A DNA stretch of 64,000 nt from Methylobacterium longum (GCF_022179385.1 NZ_BPQS01000013.1:62001-126000), one strand, 5' to 3'. Positions 18,130 through 27,710 are shown, counted from the first letter of the stretch. Numbers and translations: made by a program. The notes: generated by a model from the letters alone, not told the origin.

Positions 18130-19266
18130 CTAAGCCGGGGCTTCCGCCGTGGGCGCCACATCTCCGCGCGGCGCCATCCGACCGAAGCGGCGGCGCAGGG
18201 CGTGCTGAGCGCGGTCTGCGATGAGCGCCGCGAAGCCCAGGGGCGTCCGCGCACCGATCATCGAGGCCAGCGTCAGGTTCTGCGTGCCGAAGCGCCCCTT
18301 GAAGCCCTCATCGCCGCAGAGGAAATCCACGGTGTGAAGCCCCCGGTCGATCGACCACATGATGTAGTCCATCATCAGCACCATCCCGGGTGAGCCGCGC
18401 TCCACCGCGGGATCGTAGGTGGTGACGAAGGCCATCATGGCTCCGGCCTGGACGAAGTTGACCGACACCGCCACGACCTCGCCGCCGCACTCGAGTACGA
18501 AGACGTGGAGCAGCCCCGCCTCGGCGAGCACCCGCACCATGGCGGGCAGGGCTGGGGAGCCCTCGTCGTAGAATGCGGTGGAGGCAAGCCCGTGGGTGGC
18601 GAGCCAAGCCCGCTTGAAGGTGGTCAGTCGCTCGAGCACCGGCGCGACCGGCTCATCCGGGCTGAGAAGGCGGAAGGTGAGCGGACCCCGCTCGCCCATG
18701 AATTTTTGGCCGCGGCGATAATTCTGCCGGGTCTTCTTCGATTGCGCGTCGAACCAGGCCTGTCCGCTCTTCCAGGGGCCGCGTACGCGCCAGTTCGCCT
18801 CGTCGCGGTGGTTCAGGTGCAAGCGGATCCCGTCGCCCGCGGGATCGAGCAAGGTTTGCGACACGGCTTCCGGCAGCAGCCGGTTGAGGTAGGCGAGATC
18901 GAAGCCGCCGTCCCGCCCGGCCTGACGCCACATCCGGCGCAGCAAGCCCCGGTCGGCATCCGGCGCCATAAGCGCGTCCCCGAAATCCGAACAATCCTTG
19001 GCGGCCCATTCGAGCACCCGGAAGATCTTCCGGCGCACCGTGGCCAGCGGCATCACCCCGATCAGGGCCTCGCCCCGCCACGCAAGCACGATGGCCAGGG
19101 TGCGCCGGTCCCGGTCGGCGGCGCTCGACCACCATGCGGTGATCCAGGCGTGGCTCTGGAAGATGAGGGCGCCGCTGCGCGTCCACAGGTCCGTCCAGGG
19201 CTGTTCCACCTCCGCCAGCCGCTCGGGCGTGCGGATCGTCTCGAAGCGCTCGATCATTGCGGTCAC
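18130..19266 (-). CDS. FemAB/GNAT-type acyltransferase (BcsL-like)
   Basis: A 378-residue cytosolic protein of the acetyltransferase_6/FemAB group often found in exopolysaccharide and cellulose loci. Visible hallmarks are the N-terminal IFQSHAWITAWW, the central SKKTRQNYRRGQKFM and the C-terminal acceptor-domain GAMMAFVTTYDPAVERGSPGMVLMMDYIMW (cited here only by its parts FVTTYDP and GSPGMVLM). Such proteins transfer acyl or aminoacyl groups to sugars or peptides. Its start overlaps the stop of the hydroxylase gene (19263-19266), so the two are translationally coupled and probably act together on one product. Confidence 0.75.
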   Translation of the reverse strand: MTAMIERFETIRTPERLAEVEQPWTDLWTRSGALIFQSHAWITAWWSSAADRDRRTLAIVLAWRGEALIGVMPLATVRRKIFRVLEWAAKDCSDFGDALMAPDADRGLLRRMWRQAGRDGGFDLAYLNRLLPEAVSQTLLDPAGDGIRLHLNHRDEANWRVRGPWKSGQAWFDAQSKKTRQNYRRGQKFMGERGPLTFRLLSPDEPVAPVLERLTTFKRAWLATHGLASTAFYDEGSPALPAMVRVLAEAGLLHVFVLECGGEVVAVSVNFVQAGAMMAFVTTYDPAVERGSPGMVLMMDYIMWSIDRGLHTVDFLCGDEGFKGRFGTQNLTLASMIGARTPLGFAALIADRAQHALRRRFGRMAPRGDVAPTAEAPA

Positions 19267-20252
19267 GCGCCGGGCCGGGATTCAGCCGAAATGCCGCGCA
19301 GGCGCCGCACCTGCCGGCTGATCCGTCGGCCCATCTTCTTCAATGGCAGCACATAGAGGCCCGACAGGGACTGATAATCGGCGACATCCCGATCGACGAG
19401 GCCAAATTTAAAGTCCTCGTTCGGATGGGGGACGCACAGCGTCCCGAATATCCTGTCCCAGAACGAGAACAGAAGTCCGAAATTCTTGTCGTAATGCTGC
19501 GGCGCCGTGGAATGGTGGAGCTGGTGCCAGTGCGGGCACAGCACGACGTTGTTGAGTGGACCGAACGAAATTTTGAAGTGCGTGTGACGGACGAAATCCA
19601 TCATCAGAATGTTGCGCATGATGTAGACGTTGATGCCGAACACCGTCAGCTCGACCGGATTGAGAGCGAGCAGGCTCCAAATACCGAAGCAGATCCCCGG
19701 GATCACTCCGTCCCAGGCGCGGTTCATGACCTCGTCGAGGGGGTGCACCCGGTCCTTCGTGATGCCGACCATGACCTCCGCGGAGTGGTGCACCTTATGG
19801 AGCTCCCACAGGAACGGGAACCGGTGCTGGGCCGTGTGATACAGGTAGTAGGACAGGTCGTAGGCCAGCAGCATCGTGGCGGTGAACACCACGATGGTCC
19901 CCGGCCCAGGCGACCCGAAGACCGGGTGGTCGATGCCGAAAAGCGTGCCGAGCAGCCGGTTCGTGGCGTAGCCGACCGCCACCACGAAGGTCACGCCTGC
20001 TGGGATGAGCAGGAACGGCATGATCGCCTTGCGGGTGACGTAGAACAACAGGTCGGCGCGCGCCGACGGGTGCGTGATCACCTCAGGCGGGAGCGCGAAC
20101 TCGAAAAATTCGGCGAACGAGTATCGCTCCGCCGTACGCAGGTACGCGATCAGCGCGCAACCGAGCGCGGTCGCGAACAGCAGGCCAGCGGCGAGCAGGT
20201 TCTCGGCTGAAACCTTTTCGGCAATCCGCGAAATGAAGTGAGCGACATCCAT
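19263..20252 (-). CDS. Sterol desaturase / fatty acid hydroxylase family protein
   Basis: A 329-residue integral membrane di-iron enzyme of the fatty-acid-hydroxylase superfamily. The histidine clusters are HTAQH, HKVHH and HQLHH, embedded in DLSYYLYHTAQHRFPFLWEL-type and HWHQLHHST contexts; four to five membrane helices flank them. Members hydroxylate or desaturate sterols, fatty acids, carotenoids or sphingoid bases. In this position, coupled to a FemAB-like acyltransferase and next to a flippase, a lipid or lipid-linked glycan substrate is likely, but this is inference. Start at ATG 20252. Confidence 0.85.
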   Translation of the reverse strand: MDVAHFISRIAEKVSAENLLAAGLLFATALGCALIAYLRTAERYSFAEFFEFALPPEVITHPSARADLLFYVTRKAIMPFLLIPAGVTFVVAVGYATNRLLGTLFGIDHPVFGSPGPGTIVVFTATMLLAYDLSYYLYHTAQHRFPFLWELHKVHHSAEVMVGITKDRVHPLDEVMNRAWDGVIPGICFGIWSLLALNPVELTVFGINVYIMRNILMMDFVRHTHFKISFGPLNNVVLCPHWHQLHHSTAPQHYDKNFGLLFSFWDRIFGTLCVPHPNEDFKFGLVDRDVADYQSLSGLYVLPLKKMGRRISRQVRRLRGISAESRPGA

Positions 20253-20489
20253 GGATACGCGTTCCCCTTGCCGGGACGGGCCTGATCCTCATCGTCGAGG
20301 CGCACGCGCCGCCGAGGCGCAATGCGTCTCGGCAGGCGGAAAGATCTCCCAATCGTCCTTCCCGGATCTTAGCGCCGACGGAATTGTCCACCGAAAACTG
20401 GCTTCGATCCGCGAGCCGTCGACGTCACTATCGCTTTCGAACGAACCATTCACCCCGTGCCGAATACGTTCACGGATCGCCGGTCGGTT

Positions 20490-21755
20490 TCAAGTGATGG
20501 CGCGCGTCGAACGCTCGACCTTCGGGGTCCCCGGCGGACGTGAGGCCCTTAGGGTCGCGCGCACCATGGCGGCGATGCCGTCCGCCGCCGACGCCTCCGA
20601 GAACACGCTCTCGTAGCGCGCCCGCGCGGCCCGGCCGAAATCCCGCCATCGAGACGGATCGGCGACCATGCGTTCGAGGGCCGCCGCGATGGGCTCCGGA
20701 CCGCCCGGCGGCACGACCCAGCCGGTCTTGCCGTCCTCCACGACCTCCGGCAGACCGCCGATCGCTGTGACCAGGGGTGGCACGCCGTACGACATGGCCT
20801 CGATCGCCACCCGGCCCAGGGATTCCGGCTTCTGCGACGGCATGGTCACCACGTCGGCCCACCGATAGAGCGGCGCCGGGTCGGATACGAACGGCTGGAG
20901 GCTCACGTGGTCCGACAGGCCCGTCTCGTCGATCCGCGCCGCCAGGCTGCGCTCACGCCCCACGTCCTCGAAGGCGCTGCCGACGATGCGCAGTTCGATC
21001 TGGCGGCGCACCGCCTCGGGCAGCGAGGCCAGGGCCTCGACCAGAACGTCCTGGCCCTTGATCCCGCTGATCCGCCCGAGCATCAGCACCCGTAGCGGGC
21101 GGCTGCCGTCGTAGGCCGCAGCGTTCGCCTCCAGCGGCCCGGCGATGCCGTTATAGACGACCCGGGCGGTTGCCCGCGCCGGCAGCGCGTAGACCCGTTC
21201 CGTGGCGTGCGAGTTGAACACCACGTTGGCGCCGCTCCAGCGAATCAGCGCGCGCAGGACCTTCAGGACCGTGCCCTCCGGAAGCTCGTGGACGTGCACG
21301 ATGCTGCGTCCTGGGCTGAGGCGTGACGCCAGCAGATAATCCGCCACGACGGTGGTGTTGATGTAGACCAGATCGCTGGCGCGCAGGCGCCGGTACGCGC
21401 GCAGCACCGCGAACGGCAGGGCCAGGAGGTCGAGGGTGACGAGGCGTGCCAAGTTCTTCCGCCGCAAGATCCAGAGCGGCTCAACCAGAACGCGGTTCGC
21501 GAAGGGCGTCAGCGCTGCCACGATCGGGCCGTTCCGGGGCAGGATGACATCGATCTGCGCGTTCGGCTGGGCGGAACGAAGCGTGCGGACGGTCTCGACG
21601 AAGCAACGGTCGGACCCGTAGAGCTCGAAGCCTTGATGCACGCAGGTGATGCGCAGGCACGTATTCAACTCGTCCATTGGGTGCGCAGCCGTCGATACTA
21701 CGCTGCCAGCGTCAGGTGCGACGCAAGTCGTGCTTAATATCGATTTATCTACCAT
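20490..21755 (-). CDS. Glycosyltransferase family 4
   Basis: A 421-residue GT-B glycosyltransferase. The N-terminal domain starts with LRITCVHQGFELYGSDR; the C-terminal nucleotide-sugar domain has VLMLGRISGIKGQDVLVEAL and the E-x7-E motif in SQKPESLGRVAIEAMSYG. No membrane helix, so cytosolic at the inner face. The first 26 codons may be non-coding: an ATG at 21677 (MDELNTC) gives a more typical start. Divergent from the next GT4 gene across an AT-rich regulatory gap. Sugar specificity unknown. Confidence 0.85.
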   Translation of the reverse strand: MVDKSILSTTCVAPDAGSVVSTAAHPMDELNTCLRITCVHQGFELYGSDRCFVETVRTLRSAQPNAQIDVILPRNGPIVAALTPFANRVLVEPLWILRRKNLARLVTLDLLALPFAVLRAYRRLRASDLVYINTTVVADYLLASRLSPGRSIVHVHELPEGTVLKVLRALIRWSGANVVFNSHATERVYALPARATARVVYNGIAGPLEANAAAYDGSRPLRVLMLGRISGIKGQDVLVEALASLPEAVRRQIELRIVGSAFEDVGRERSLAARIDETGLSDHVSLQPFVSDPAPLYRWADVVTMPSQKPESLGRVAIEAMSYGVPPLVTAIGGLPEVVEDGKTGWVVPPGGPEPIAAALERMVADPSRWRDFGRAARARYESVFSEASAADGIAAMVRATLRASRPPGTPKVERSTRAIT

Positions 21756-21864
21756 GGTGATATGTTCTAAAATTGACTCGCAACTTTAAGTTGCAAAATT
21801 GATTTCATAGACCGGTTACTTGCGACGACTTACAATAGGATCAGCAAAATGGGAAGGAAGGACG
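21756..21864. promoter_or_regulatory. AT-rich divergent promoter with perfect palindrome between two glycosyltransferase genes
   Basis: This 109-base gap is strikingly AT-rich for its surroundings. It contains the perfect inverted repeat GCAACTT-T-AAGTTGC at 21780-21794, flanked on each side by a direct copy of AAAATTGA (21769-21776 and 21795-21802, 26 bases apart). The symmetrical placement between two divergent genes suggests an operator controlling both. A good Shine-Dalgarno (GGAAGGA) for the plus-strand gene ends the gap. No regulator gene is adjacent. Confidence 0.5.
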
Positions 21865-23055
21865 ATGCCTGACCGCGCACTCGAAGTGCTTATCCTCGGA
21901 ACGCGCGGAATTCCGGCAGCACATGGCGGCTTTGAGACTTTCGCGGAGCGCTTGGCCGTTTATCTGGCCGCCCGGGGCTGGCATGTCGGCGTCTATTGCC
22001 AGAGCGAGGTTGGGCGCGTGGAGAAACGTATCCGGTCGAGCGACTGGAACGGCATCGAGTTGATCACCGTGGAAATCGGCCTGCGCGGTCCGGCGGCGAC
22101 GCTCGCCTTCGACGCGTTCTGCGTCCACGACGCGGCGGCAAGGGGCGGCGTGTGCCTCGTGCTCGGCTATAACGGTGCCGCGTTCCTTCCCTACCTGCGG
22201 GCTCGCGGCGGACGCATCCTGACCAACATGGACGGGATCGAATGGCGCAGGCCGAAATGGTCGCTGCCCGTCCGGGCGTACTTCTACGTCAGCGAATGGA
22301 TCGCGGCCTGGTCCTCGCAGCGGCTCGTGGCCGACCATCCGATCATGGCCGACCACCTCGCCCGGCGGCGCCCGCGACGGGCCATCGCGACGATCGCCTA
22401 CGGCGGAGACCCGCCGCCGGCGGGGCTCGGATCGCCGCCGCTCGGCCTGCAGCCCGACCGTTACCTCGTCTCGATCGCCCGCATCGAGCCGGACAACAAC
22501 ATCCTGACGATCGTCGAGGCGTTCTCGCGGCGTCCCCGGGGCATGCGGCTCGTCGTCCTCGGCACGATGAACGTGGGCAATCCCTATCACCGCGCCGTCG
22601 AGGACGCCGCCTCGGACGAGGTCCTGTTCCCGGGTGCCATCTACGAGGCCACTCAGGTGCAGGCTCTGCGGGTGCACGCGCGAGCCTACCTCCATGGCCA
22701 TACGGTGGGCGGCACGAACCCGTCGCTGGTCGAGGCCCTGTGGGCCGGCAGCGCCGTGATCGCGCACGACAACCCGTTCAACCGCGGCACGGCCGGCGAC
22801 GGGCAGTTCTACTTCTCGGATGCGAATAGCTGCGCCGCCGTCATCGAACGGGTGCTCGTCGACGCGCCCGCGGTCGCCGCCGCCCGGGAGGCGTCCCGGC
22901 GACGCGCCGAGCGCTTCCGCTGGGACGACGTGCTGGCGGCCTACGAGGATGCACTGCGGCAGGTCGGCGGCTATCCGCCGACACGGATACCCGCACGGGA
23001 CGCCGCCATCCCCGAGGTGGCGCCGGACCGTGCCACGGCCGGAACGGGCTGGTGA
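21865..23055 (+). CDS. DUF1972-type glycosyltransferase (GT4-like, rhamnosyltransferase-like)
   Basis: A 396-residue GT-B protein. The N-terminal DUF1972 signature is clear: ILGTRGIPAAHGGFETFAE; it is followed by GRILTNMDGIEWRRPKW, ADHPIMADHL and, in the C-terminal domain, VSIARIEPDNNI and GGTNPSLVEALWAG. Proteins with this architecture transfer rhamnose or related sugars to lipid-linked intermediates. Start at ATG 21865 after GGAAGGA. Its stop overlaps the GTG of the GH5 gene (23052-23055), indicating one operon. Confidence 0.88.
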   Translation: MPDRALEVLILGTRGIPAAHGGFETFAERLAVYLAARGWHVGVYCQSEVGRVEKRIRSSDWNGIELITVEIGLRGPAATLAFDAFCVHDAAARGGVCLVLGYNGAAFLPYLRARGGRILTNMDGIEWRRPKWSLPVRAYFYVSEWIAAWSSQRLVADHPIMADHLARRRPRRAIATIAYGGDPPPAGLGSPPLGLQPDRYLVSIARIEPDNNILTIVEAFSRRPRGMRLVVLGTMNVGNPYHRAVEDAASDEVLFPGAIYEATQVQALRVHARAYLHGHTVGGTNPSLVEALWAGSAVIAHDNPFNRGTAGDGQFYFSDANSCAAVIERVLVDAPAVAAAREASRRRAERFRWDDVLAAYEDALRQVGGYPPTRIPARDAAIPEVAPDRATAGTGW

Positions 23056-24296
23056 CGGCCAGCCGCCGGGTGCTGCTGGCGGGTGGACTGGCCGCCGCGG
23101 GCGCGCTTGCACGGCCGGCGCGCGCCGCCGCCGAGCCCCTGTCGCTGCGCCGGGGCATCGCCCTCTGGCCGTGGTTCTCGCTCACCACCGAGTTCCCGGC
23201 ACCGCGCATCGATTACGCGTGGCCGCCATTCCAGGCGGACCGCCCGATTCCCAGCGACGGAGACCTGCGCCGGCTCGCGGGCCTCGGCTTCGACTTCGTC
23301 CGGCTGCCCATCGATCCCGGTCCCTTCGTGGCCTTCACGAACAACCGGCGGGCCGAACTCCTCGGCAGCCTGTCGGCCGCAATCGACGCGGTCCTGGCGA
23401 CCGGGATGCGCGTCCTGCTCAACGTTCAGGCCAATGCGGCAACCCACCACTTCACGCCGGACGCCTTCTACGGCTCAGATCGGGCGCCGCTGTTCTCGCT
23501 CTACCGGGATTTCGTGGCCGAACTGGCCCGCCTGTGCGCCCGCAAGGGGAGCGACCGTACGGCGCTGGAGCCCGTTAACGAGCCGCCGCAGGCCTGCGGT
23601 GCCGAGGCGTGGAACCGCGTACAGGCCGAACTCCTGGCCGTGGCCCGCGCGGCCGCCCCGTCGCTCACCCTCGTGGCAACCGGCTCCTGCGGCAGCCTCG
23701 TCGCTGGGCTCACGGCGCTCGATCCCGCACCCCTCGCGCGTTATGCGCCGCTTCTCTACACCTTCCACTTCTACGAGCCGTACCTGTTCTCCCACCAGGG
23801 TGCGCCGTGGCTCACCGAGGAGCCGTTCTACCGGTGGCTCAACGCGGTGCCCTGGCCCGGCTCGGGCGGCAGCCTGCGGGAGACCCTGGCTGCGGTCCGG
23901 GCCCAGATGGATTCCGACCGTGCGGTTTCTGGGGCCGAGAAGGCGCGCGACCTCACGATGATCGAAGGGAAGCTGCGGGAATATTTTGAGGCGCAGCCCG
24001 GGCCCGCCTATCTGGTTGCCGCGATGGCTCCGGTCTCGACATGGGCCGATCTCTACGGGATCCGGCCCGGGCACGTGCTGGTGGGCGAGTTCGGTGCCCT
24101 GCGCACCGACGCCCGCTACACGGCGGCGCGCGCACCCGACCGGGCCGCCTACATCCGTGACGTGCGCGAGGCTGCGGAGCGCGCGGGCTTCGCGTGGTCG
24201 TTCTGGAACCTGTTCGACGGCCTCGGCCTGATGGACGAGGCCCATACGGCCGATCCCGCGCTCGTGGCCGCGCTCGGGCTCAGGAGCCGGCGCTGA
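23052..24296 (+). CDS. Secreted glycoside hydrolase family 5-like (cellulase superfamily)
   Basis: A 414-residue exported hydrolase. The first 28 residues form a signal peptide (TASRRVLLAGGLAAAGALA, ending at ARAAAE). The TIM-barrel shows the GH5 acid/base glutamate in LEPVNEPP and the likely nucleophile in LVGEFGAL, with HFYEPYLF and FAWSFWNLF strands. It would cleave beta-linked polysaccharide in the periplasm, as editing or length-control hydrolases in exopolysaccharide loci do. GTG start overlapping the preceding stop. Exact substrate not inferable. Confidence 0.85.
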   Translation: MTASRRVLLAGGLAAAGALARPARAAAEPLSLRRGIALWPWFSLTTEFPAPRIDYAWPPFQADRPIPSDGDLRRLAGLGFDFVRLPIDPGPFVAFTNNRRAELLGSLSAAIDAVLATGMRVLLNVQANAATHHFTPDAFYGSDRAPLFSLYRDFVAELARLCARKGSDRTALEPVNEPPQACGAEAWNRVQAELLAVARAAAPSLTLVATGSCGSLVAGLTALDPAPLARYAPLLYTFHFYEPYLFSHQGAPWLTEEPFYRWLNAVPWPGSGGSLRETLAAVRAQMDSDRAVSGAEKARDLTMIEGKLREYFEAQPGPAYLVAAMAPVSTWADLYGIRPGHVLVGEFGALRTDARYTAARAPDRAAYIRDVREAAERAGFAWSFWNLFDGLGLMDEAHTADPALVAALGLRSRR

Positions 24297-24303
24297 GCCG
24301 TCC

Positions 24304-25608
24304 TCAGGCCTCCCCGTCGGCCCGGGACCGGGGGAACAGCAGGATGAGCATCAGCGCGAACTTGGCGAGCATCGTCGTCTTGCCGGCCAGCCCCTCGAAG
24401 GTGTTGACCAGGATCACGAAGGTCAGGATCGGCAGCCAGACCCCACGGCGGCAGGACCGGGCGATCTCGGTGAGGTAGAGCCCGACGGCCAGCACCAGGA
24501 CTGCAGTCACGAGAATGCCGTGATAGAGCACGTCGGAGATGATCGAGTTCTCGATGCCCCATTCCAGGCCGTAGATCCGGCGCAGGGTGCTGACTTGGAG
24601 CATGTCGGGGCCGAGTAGAAGCTCACGGAATGGGATCGCGTCGAAGATCGCCAGCATGTCGACCCGCGCCTGGGCGCTGCCGCCGTCGGACACGAACCGG
24701 CTCAGCAGCGTGTCAAAGAAGCCCGCAGCGGCCAGAACGGCCACGGCGACCGGCAGAATCGTCAGGGCGAAGCACGCGCAGGCGGCCCCAACGAGCGGGA
24801 CCCGGCCCCCGCGCAGGGTGCGGTTGAGCGCGGCGAGGCCGACGCCGGTACCGAGGACCAGGGTCGTCACGGTGGCGGAGCGACCGCCGAACGTCACCAG
24901 GGCCACGAGTTGCAGGGTGATCATGCCGGCGCGCGAGCCAGGCCCGAGCCGGCCGCCGCCCCGGGCGAGGGCCAGGACGTAACAGGCAGTCATCGTGGCG
25001 TTGGCGAGCGGATGGCCCTGGAGCGCCGCCGAACGAGTGTCGGTCTCGAACGCCATGCCGTCGAAGCGGAACGGAAAGAAGCGCTGGCCGCTGGCGAGCT
25101 CGAAGAGCCCCAGCAGGGCATTTGCCAGCATCACCCCGTGGAATACGGATTCCAGCCGACCCAGGGTCACCGGATCGCGGTCCAGGAGCAGAATCGGCAC
25201 GAGGCCGGCGAGCACGAACGTGTCGATCGAGCCGGCCAGTCCGGTCCCGCCGCGGGCGGCGATCAGGACGAGGAGCAGCACGCCGCAGACCGCGAGCAAC
25301 ACGCAGGCCGGACGGCGATTAAGAGCCTGCGCCACTGGGATCACCGGGTTTCCGGCGCGCATCAGCGTCCAGCCGACCAGAACCACTGCCAGGTACGTGG
25401 CCGGATGGATCTTGGAGGGCGCCGAGCCGCTGATCCCGTCGTAATTGATTCCCAACGCCCAGAGGAGGCCGCCCGAGATCCCGACGAGCACCAGCACCCA
25501 GAGGACGTAGGCGAGCGACTCGACCCGCGCGACCGCGCGCGCCAGCCCGCCGGACCGCTGCCGCGTCCCGTAGCGGTAGCCGAGGGCCGGCTGCCGGACG
25601 GTTCTCAC
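24304..25608 (-). CDS. O-antigen ligase/polymerase-like membrane protein (VpsF/Wzy type)
   Basis: A 434-residue polytopic membrane protein with ten or more hydrophobic helices and a large hydrophilic loop (about residues 275-350, containing SDGGSAQARVDMLAIFDAIP and LEWGIENSIISDVLYHG). This layout, with a late periplasmic loop, is that of exopolysaccharide polymerases of the Wzy/VpsF group. It overlaps the next gene by four bases (25605-25608) and is therefore the downstream partner of the chain-length protein. No sequence motif proves polymerase activity. Confidence 0.72.
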   Translation of the reverse strand: MRTVRQPALGYRYGTRQRSGGLARAVARVESLAYVLWVLVLVGISGGLLWALGINYDGISGSAPSKIHPATYLAVVLVGWTLMRAGNPVIPVAQALNRRPACVLLAVCGVLLLVLIAARGGTGLAGSIDTFVLAGLVPILLLDRDPVTLGRLESVFHGVMLANALLGLFELASGQRFFPFRFDGMAFETDTRSAALQGHPLANATMTACYVLALARGGGRLGPGSRAGMITLQLVALVTFGGRSATVTTLVLGTGVGLAALNRTLRGGRVPLVGAACACFALTILPVAVAVLAAAGFFDTLLSRFVSDGGSAQARVDMLAIFDAIPFRELLLGPDMLQVSTLRRIYGLEWGIENSIISDVLYHGILVTAVLVLAVGLYLTEIARSCRRGVWLPILTFVILVNTFEGLAGKTTMLAKFALMLILLFPRSRADGEA

Positions 25609-27710
25609 GCGCTGCGCTTCCGCAGCAGCAGGGAGCCCGAGATCGGCCGACCCAGGGCCTCCGACGTATCGACCAGCTCGATGAGGTCGCGCTGGCGCGT
25701 GGCCCCGTTGCAGGCGACCAGCAGCAACCGGTCCGCGGCGGTCGCCAGCGGGCCGAGCCGCAGGTTTTCCGTGAGCACGCCGCCGTCGAGGATCACCAGC
25801 TCGAACCGTCCTTTCACGCCGGCGAGGAACCGCGTGATGTTGTCGGGGGTGAGGGCATCGCGGAGGGGCTTCTCCGTGTCGCCGAGGCCGATCCGCCGCG
25901 CGCCCGACTTGGTATCGGTCTGGATCACCGCGTTCAGGCTCTGCTCGCCGCGAAGGACATCGAGAAGCCCTCCGGCGCTCGATCCGTCAGAGCGCAGGTC
26001 CGCATCGACCAGGAGCACCCGGTCACCGCGGCCGACCGCCACGGAGGCGAGCAGCCGGATCACGGCGCGCCGCTCGGCTTCGTCGGATTCACCCGAGGTC
26101 ACCAGCAGCGCCAGCGAGGATCCAGCGCTGCTCGAGGTCGCCGCGAGGTGGTCGAGGGTGAAGCTCGCCGCGGCCGCGTTGGCCCCCCGCGGCCGCAGGC
26201 CCGGAATGATCGCCACGACCGGCGCGTTCGCGATCCACTCCAGTTGGCGCGGCGACAGCACCGTGGGCGCGAGGTATTCCCGGGTCAGCGCGAGGCCGGC
26301 GCCCAGGCCGAGCCCGCCCGCGAGCGCAGCCGCGATCAGGATCAACCGGGGCGGCCAGCTCGGATCCTGCGGGGGGCGGGCCGCGGTGATGATCCGGGCG
26401 TTCGAGCTGTCGATGCTGGTCTGCTCCTTGATCTCGCGGGCGCGCACCAGGAAGTTGTTGTAGACCGAACGCGACGCCTCCACCTCGCGCTCCAATTCCC
26501 GGAGCTGCACGGACGACTTGGCGGTGGACGCGGATTGCCGCTGAAGTCGCTCGAGCTCGGCCGTCAGGGTCCGCTCGTTCGACTGGGCCCGCTGGTACTC
26601 GGTCTCGGCTGCGCCGGCGATGCGGTTCAGCTCGGCGTCGATCAGCCGGCGCACGTCCTGCATCTGCGTGCGCACGGCGGCGATGAAGGGGTGGCGCTCG
26701 CCGAGGTTGGTGCGCAGGTCGGCTTCCTTGGCGGCAAGTTCGGCATATTGGCCGCGCAGGCGGTCGATCGCCGCCGACTGAACCGCCTCCGGCATCGCGC
26801 CGGACCCGATCGCGTTGCCCCGCGCATCACGAATGCCCTGCAGACGCGCCTTGGCCTCCGCCGTCCGGGCCCGGGCCGCGACGAGCCGGGCGTTCGAATC
26901 GGTGAGCTGCTGCTCGTTCACGAGCCGCCCGCTGGAGGTGATCAGTCCGTTCTGTGCCTTGTAATCCTCCAGCTTCTTGTCCGCGAGGCTGACGGCGCCG
27001 CGCAACTCGTCGAGGCGCCCGCGCAGATCGCCGGCGGCGCGCTTGGCGGCGTCGGAGCGGGCTTCCGTCTGGTCCACCAGATAGGCGTTGGCGATTGCAT
27101 TGACGATGCGCGCCGACAGATCGGGATCCGTCGTGGTGACGATCACGTCGATCACGAACACCTTGTCGGCGCGCTTCACAGCGAGCTTGCGGCGCAGCTG
27201 GTCGAGCGCCCGGCCGCGCGGATCGGCACGTCGCTCCGGCTGCGGACCGGTGATCATTCCTCGCAGCGCGGCCAAGCCCCGGGCGAGGGCGGTGTCCTGC
27301 GGAATCCCGAAGCCCGGCTCCGAATCCAGGCCCACCTGGGCCACGGCACGCCCCAGCACCGCATCCGACTCGATCACCTTCACCTGGCTCTCGACCTGCG
27401 CGATGCCGCCGTCCGGGGAGAGCGCACCCGGATTGACGTCGTTGGAGACGACCTGCCGGTCCCGCGGGTCGATCAGGATCTGGCCGGCCGCCGTGTAGAG
27501 GGACGGCGTGATGAGCGCGTAGGCCAGAACTGCCAGGCCGAGCAGCAGGGCCGTGCCGAACACGAGTCCCTTGCGCCGCCACAGGATACGCCACAGGTCG
27601 CCGACCTCGGCGGTGGTATCCTGCCGGCGTGAGCCGGGCCGTTCGGTGTGCTGTGTCTGCACGGGAGCCAACCACGTCGCGACAGCGATGTTATGGTCCA
27701 TCTGTGTCAC
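25605..27710 (-). CDS. Exopolysaccharide chain-length/export protein (GumC/Wzc-like) with degenerate kinase domain
   Basis: A 701-residue inner-membrane protein: cytosolic N-terminus, first helix near residues 55-72, Wzz domain (ILIDPRDRQVVSNDVNPG), long periplasmic coiled coils (about 200-420), second helix near 455-475, then a BY-kinase-like ATPase domain. Walker A-prime is present (VLLVDADLR) and a Walker B-like VILDGG, but the P-loop position reads TSGESDEAERRAV without the GK[ST] core, and there is no C-terminal tyrosine cluster. It is thus probably a pseudokinase. GTG at 27710 or ATG at 27701 can start it. Paralogue of the protein at 52188. Confidence 0.85.
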   Translation of the reverse strand: MTQMDHNIAVATWLAPVQTQHTERPGSRRQDTTAEVGDLWRILWRRKGLVFGTALLLGLAVLAYALITPSLYTAAGQILIDPRDRQVVSNDVNPGALSPDGGIAQVESQVKVIESDAVLGRAVAQVGLDSEPGFGIPQDTALARGLAALRGMITGPQPERRADPRGRALDQLRRKLAVKRADKVFVIDVIVTTTDPDLSARIVNAIANAYLVDQTEARSDAAKRAAGDLRGRLDELRGAVSLADKKLEDYKAQNGLITSSGRLVNEQQLTDSNARLVAARARTAEAKARLQGIRDARGNAIGSGAMPEAVQSAAIDRLRGQYAELAAKEADLRTNLGERHPFIAAVRTQMQDVRRLIDAELNRIAGAAETEYQRAQSNERTLTAELERLQRQSASTAKSSVQLRELEREVEASRSVYNNFLVRAREIKEQTSIDSSNARIITAARPPQDPSWPPRLILIAAALAGGLGLGAGLALTREYLAPTVLSPRQLEWIANAPVVAIIPGLRPRGANAAAASFTLDHLAATSSSAGSSLALLVTSGESDEAERRAVIRLLASVAVGRGDRVLLVDADLRSDGSSAGGLLDVLRGEQSLNAVIQTDTKSGARRIGLGDTEKPLRDALTPDNITRFLAGVKGRFELVILDGGVLTENLRLGPLATAADRLLLVACNGATRQRDLIELVDTSEALGRPISGSLLLRKRSA

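Noticed and set aside
20253-20489. Small gene or RNA between the hydroxylase and the GT4 gene
   Set aside because: No start with ribosome site, no stable symmetrical hairpin and no recognisable protein; treated as plain intergenic sequence.
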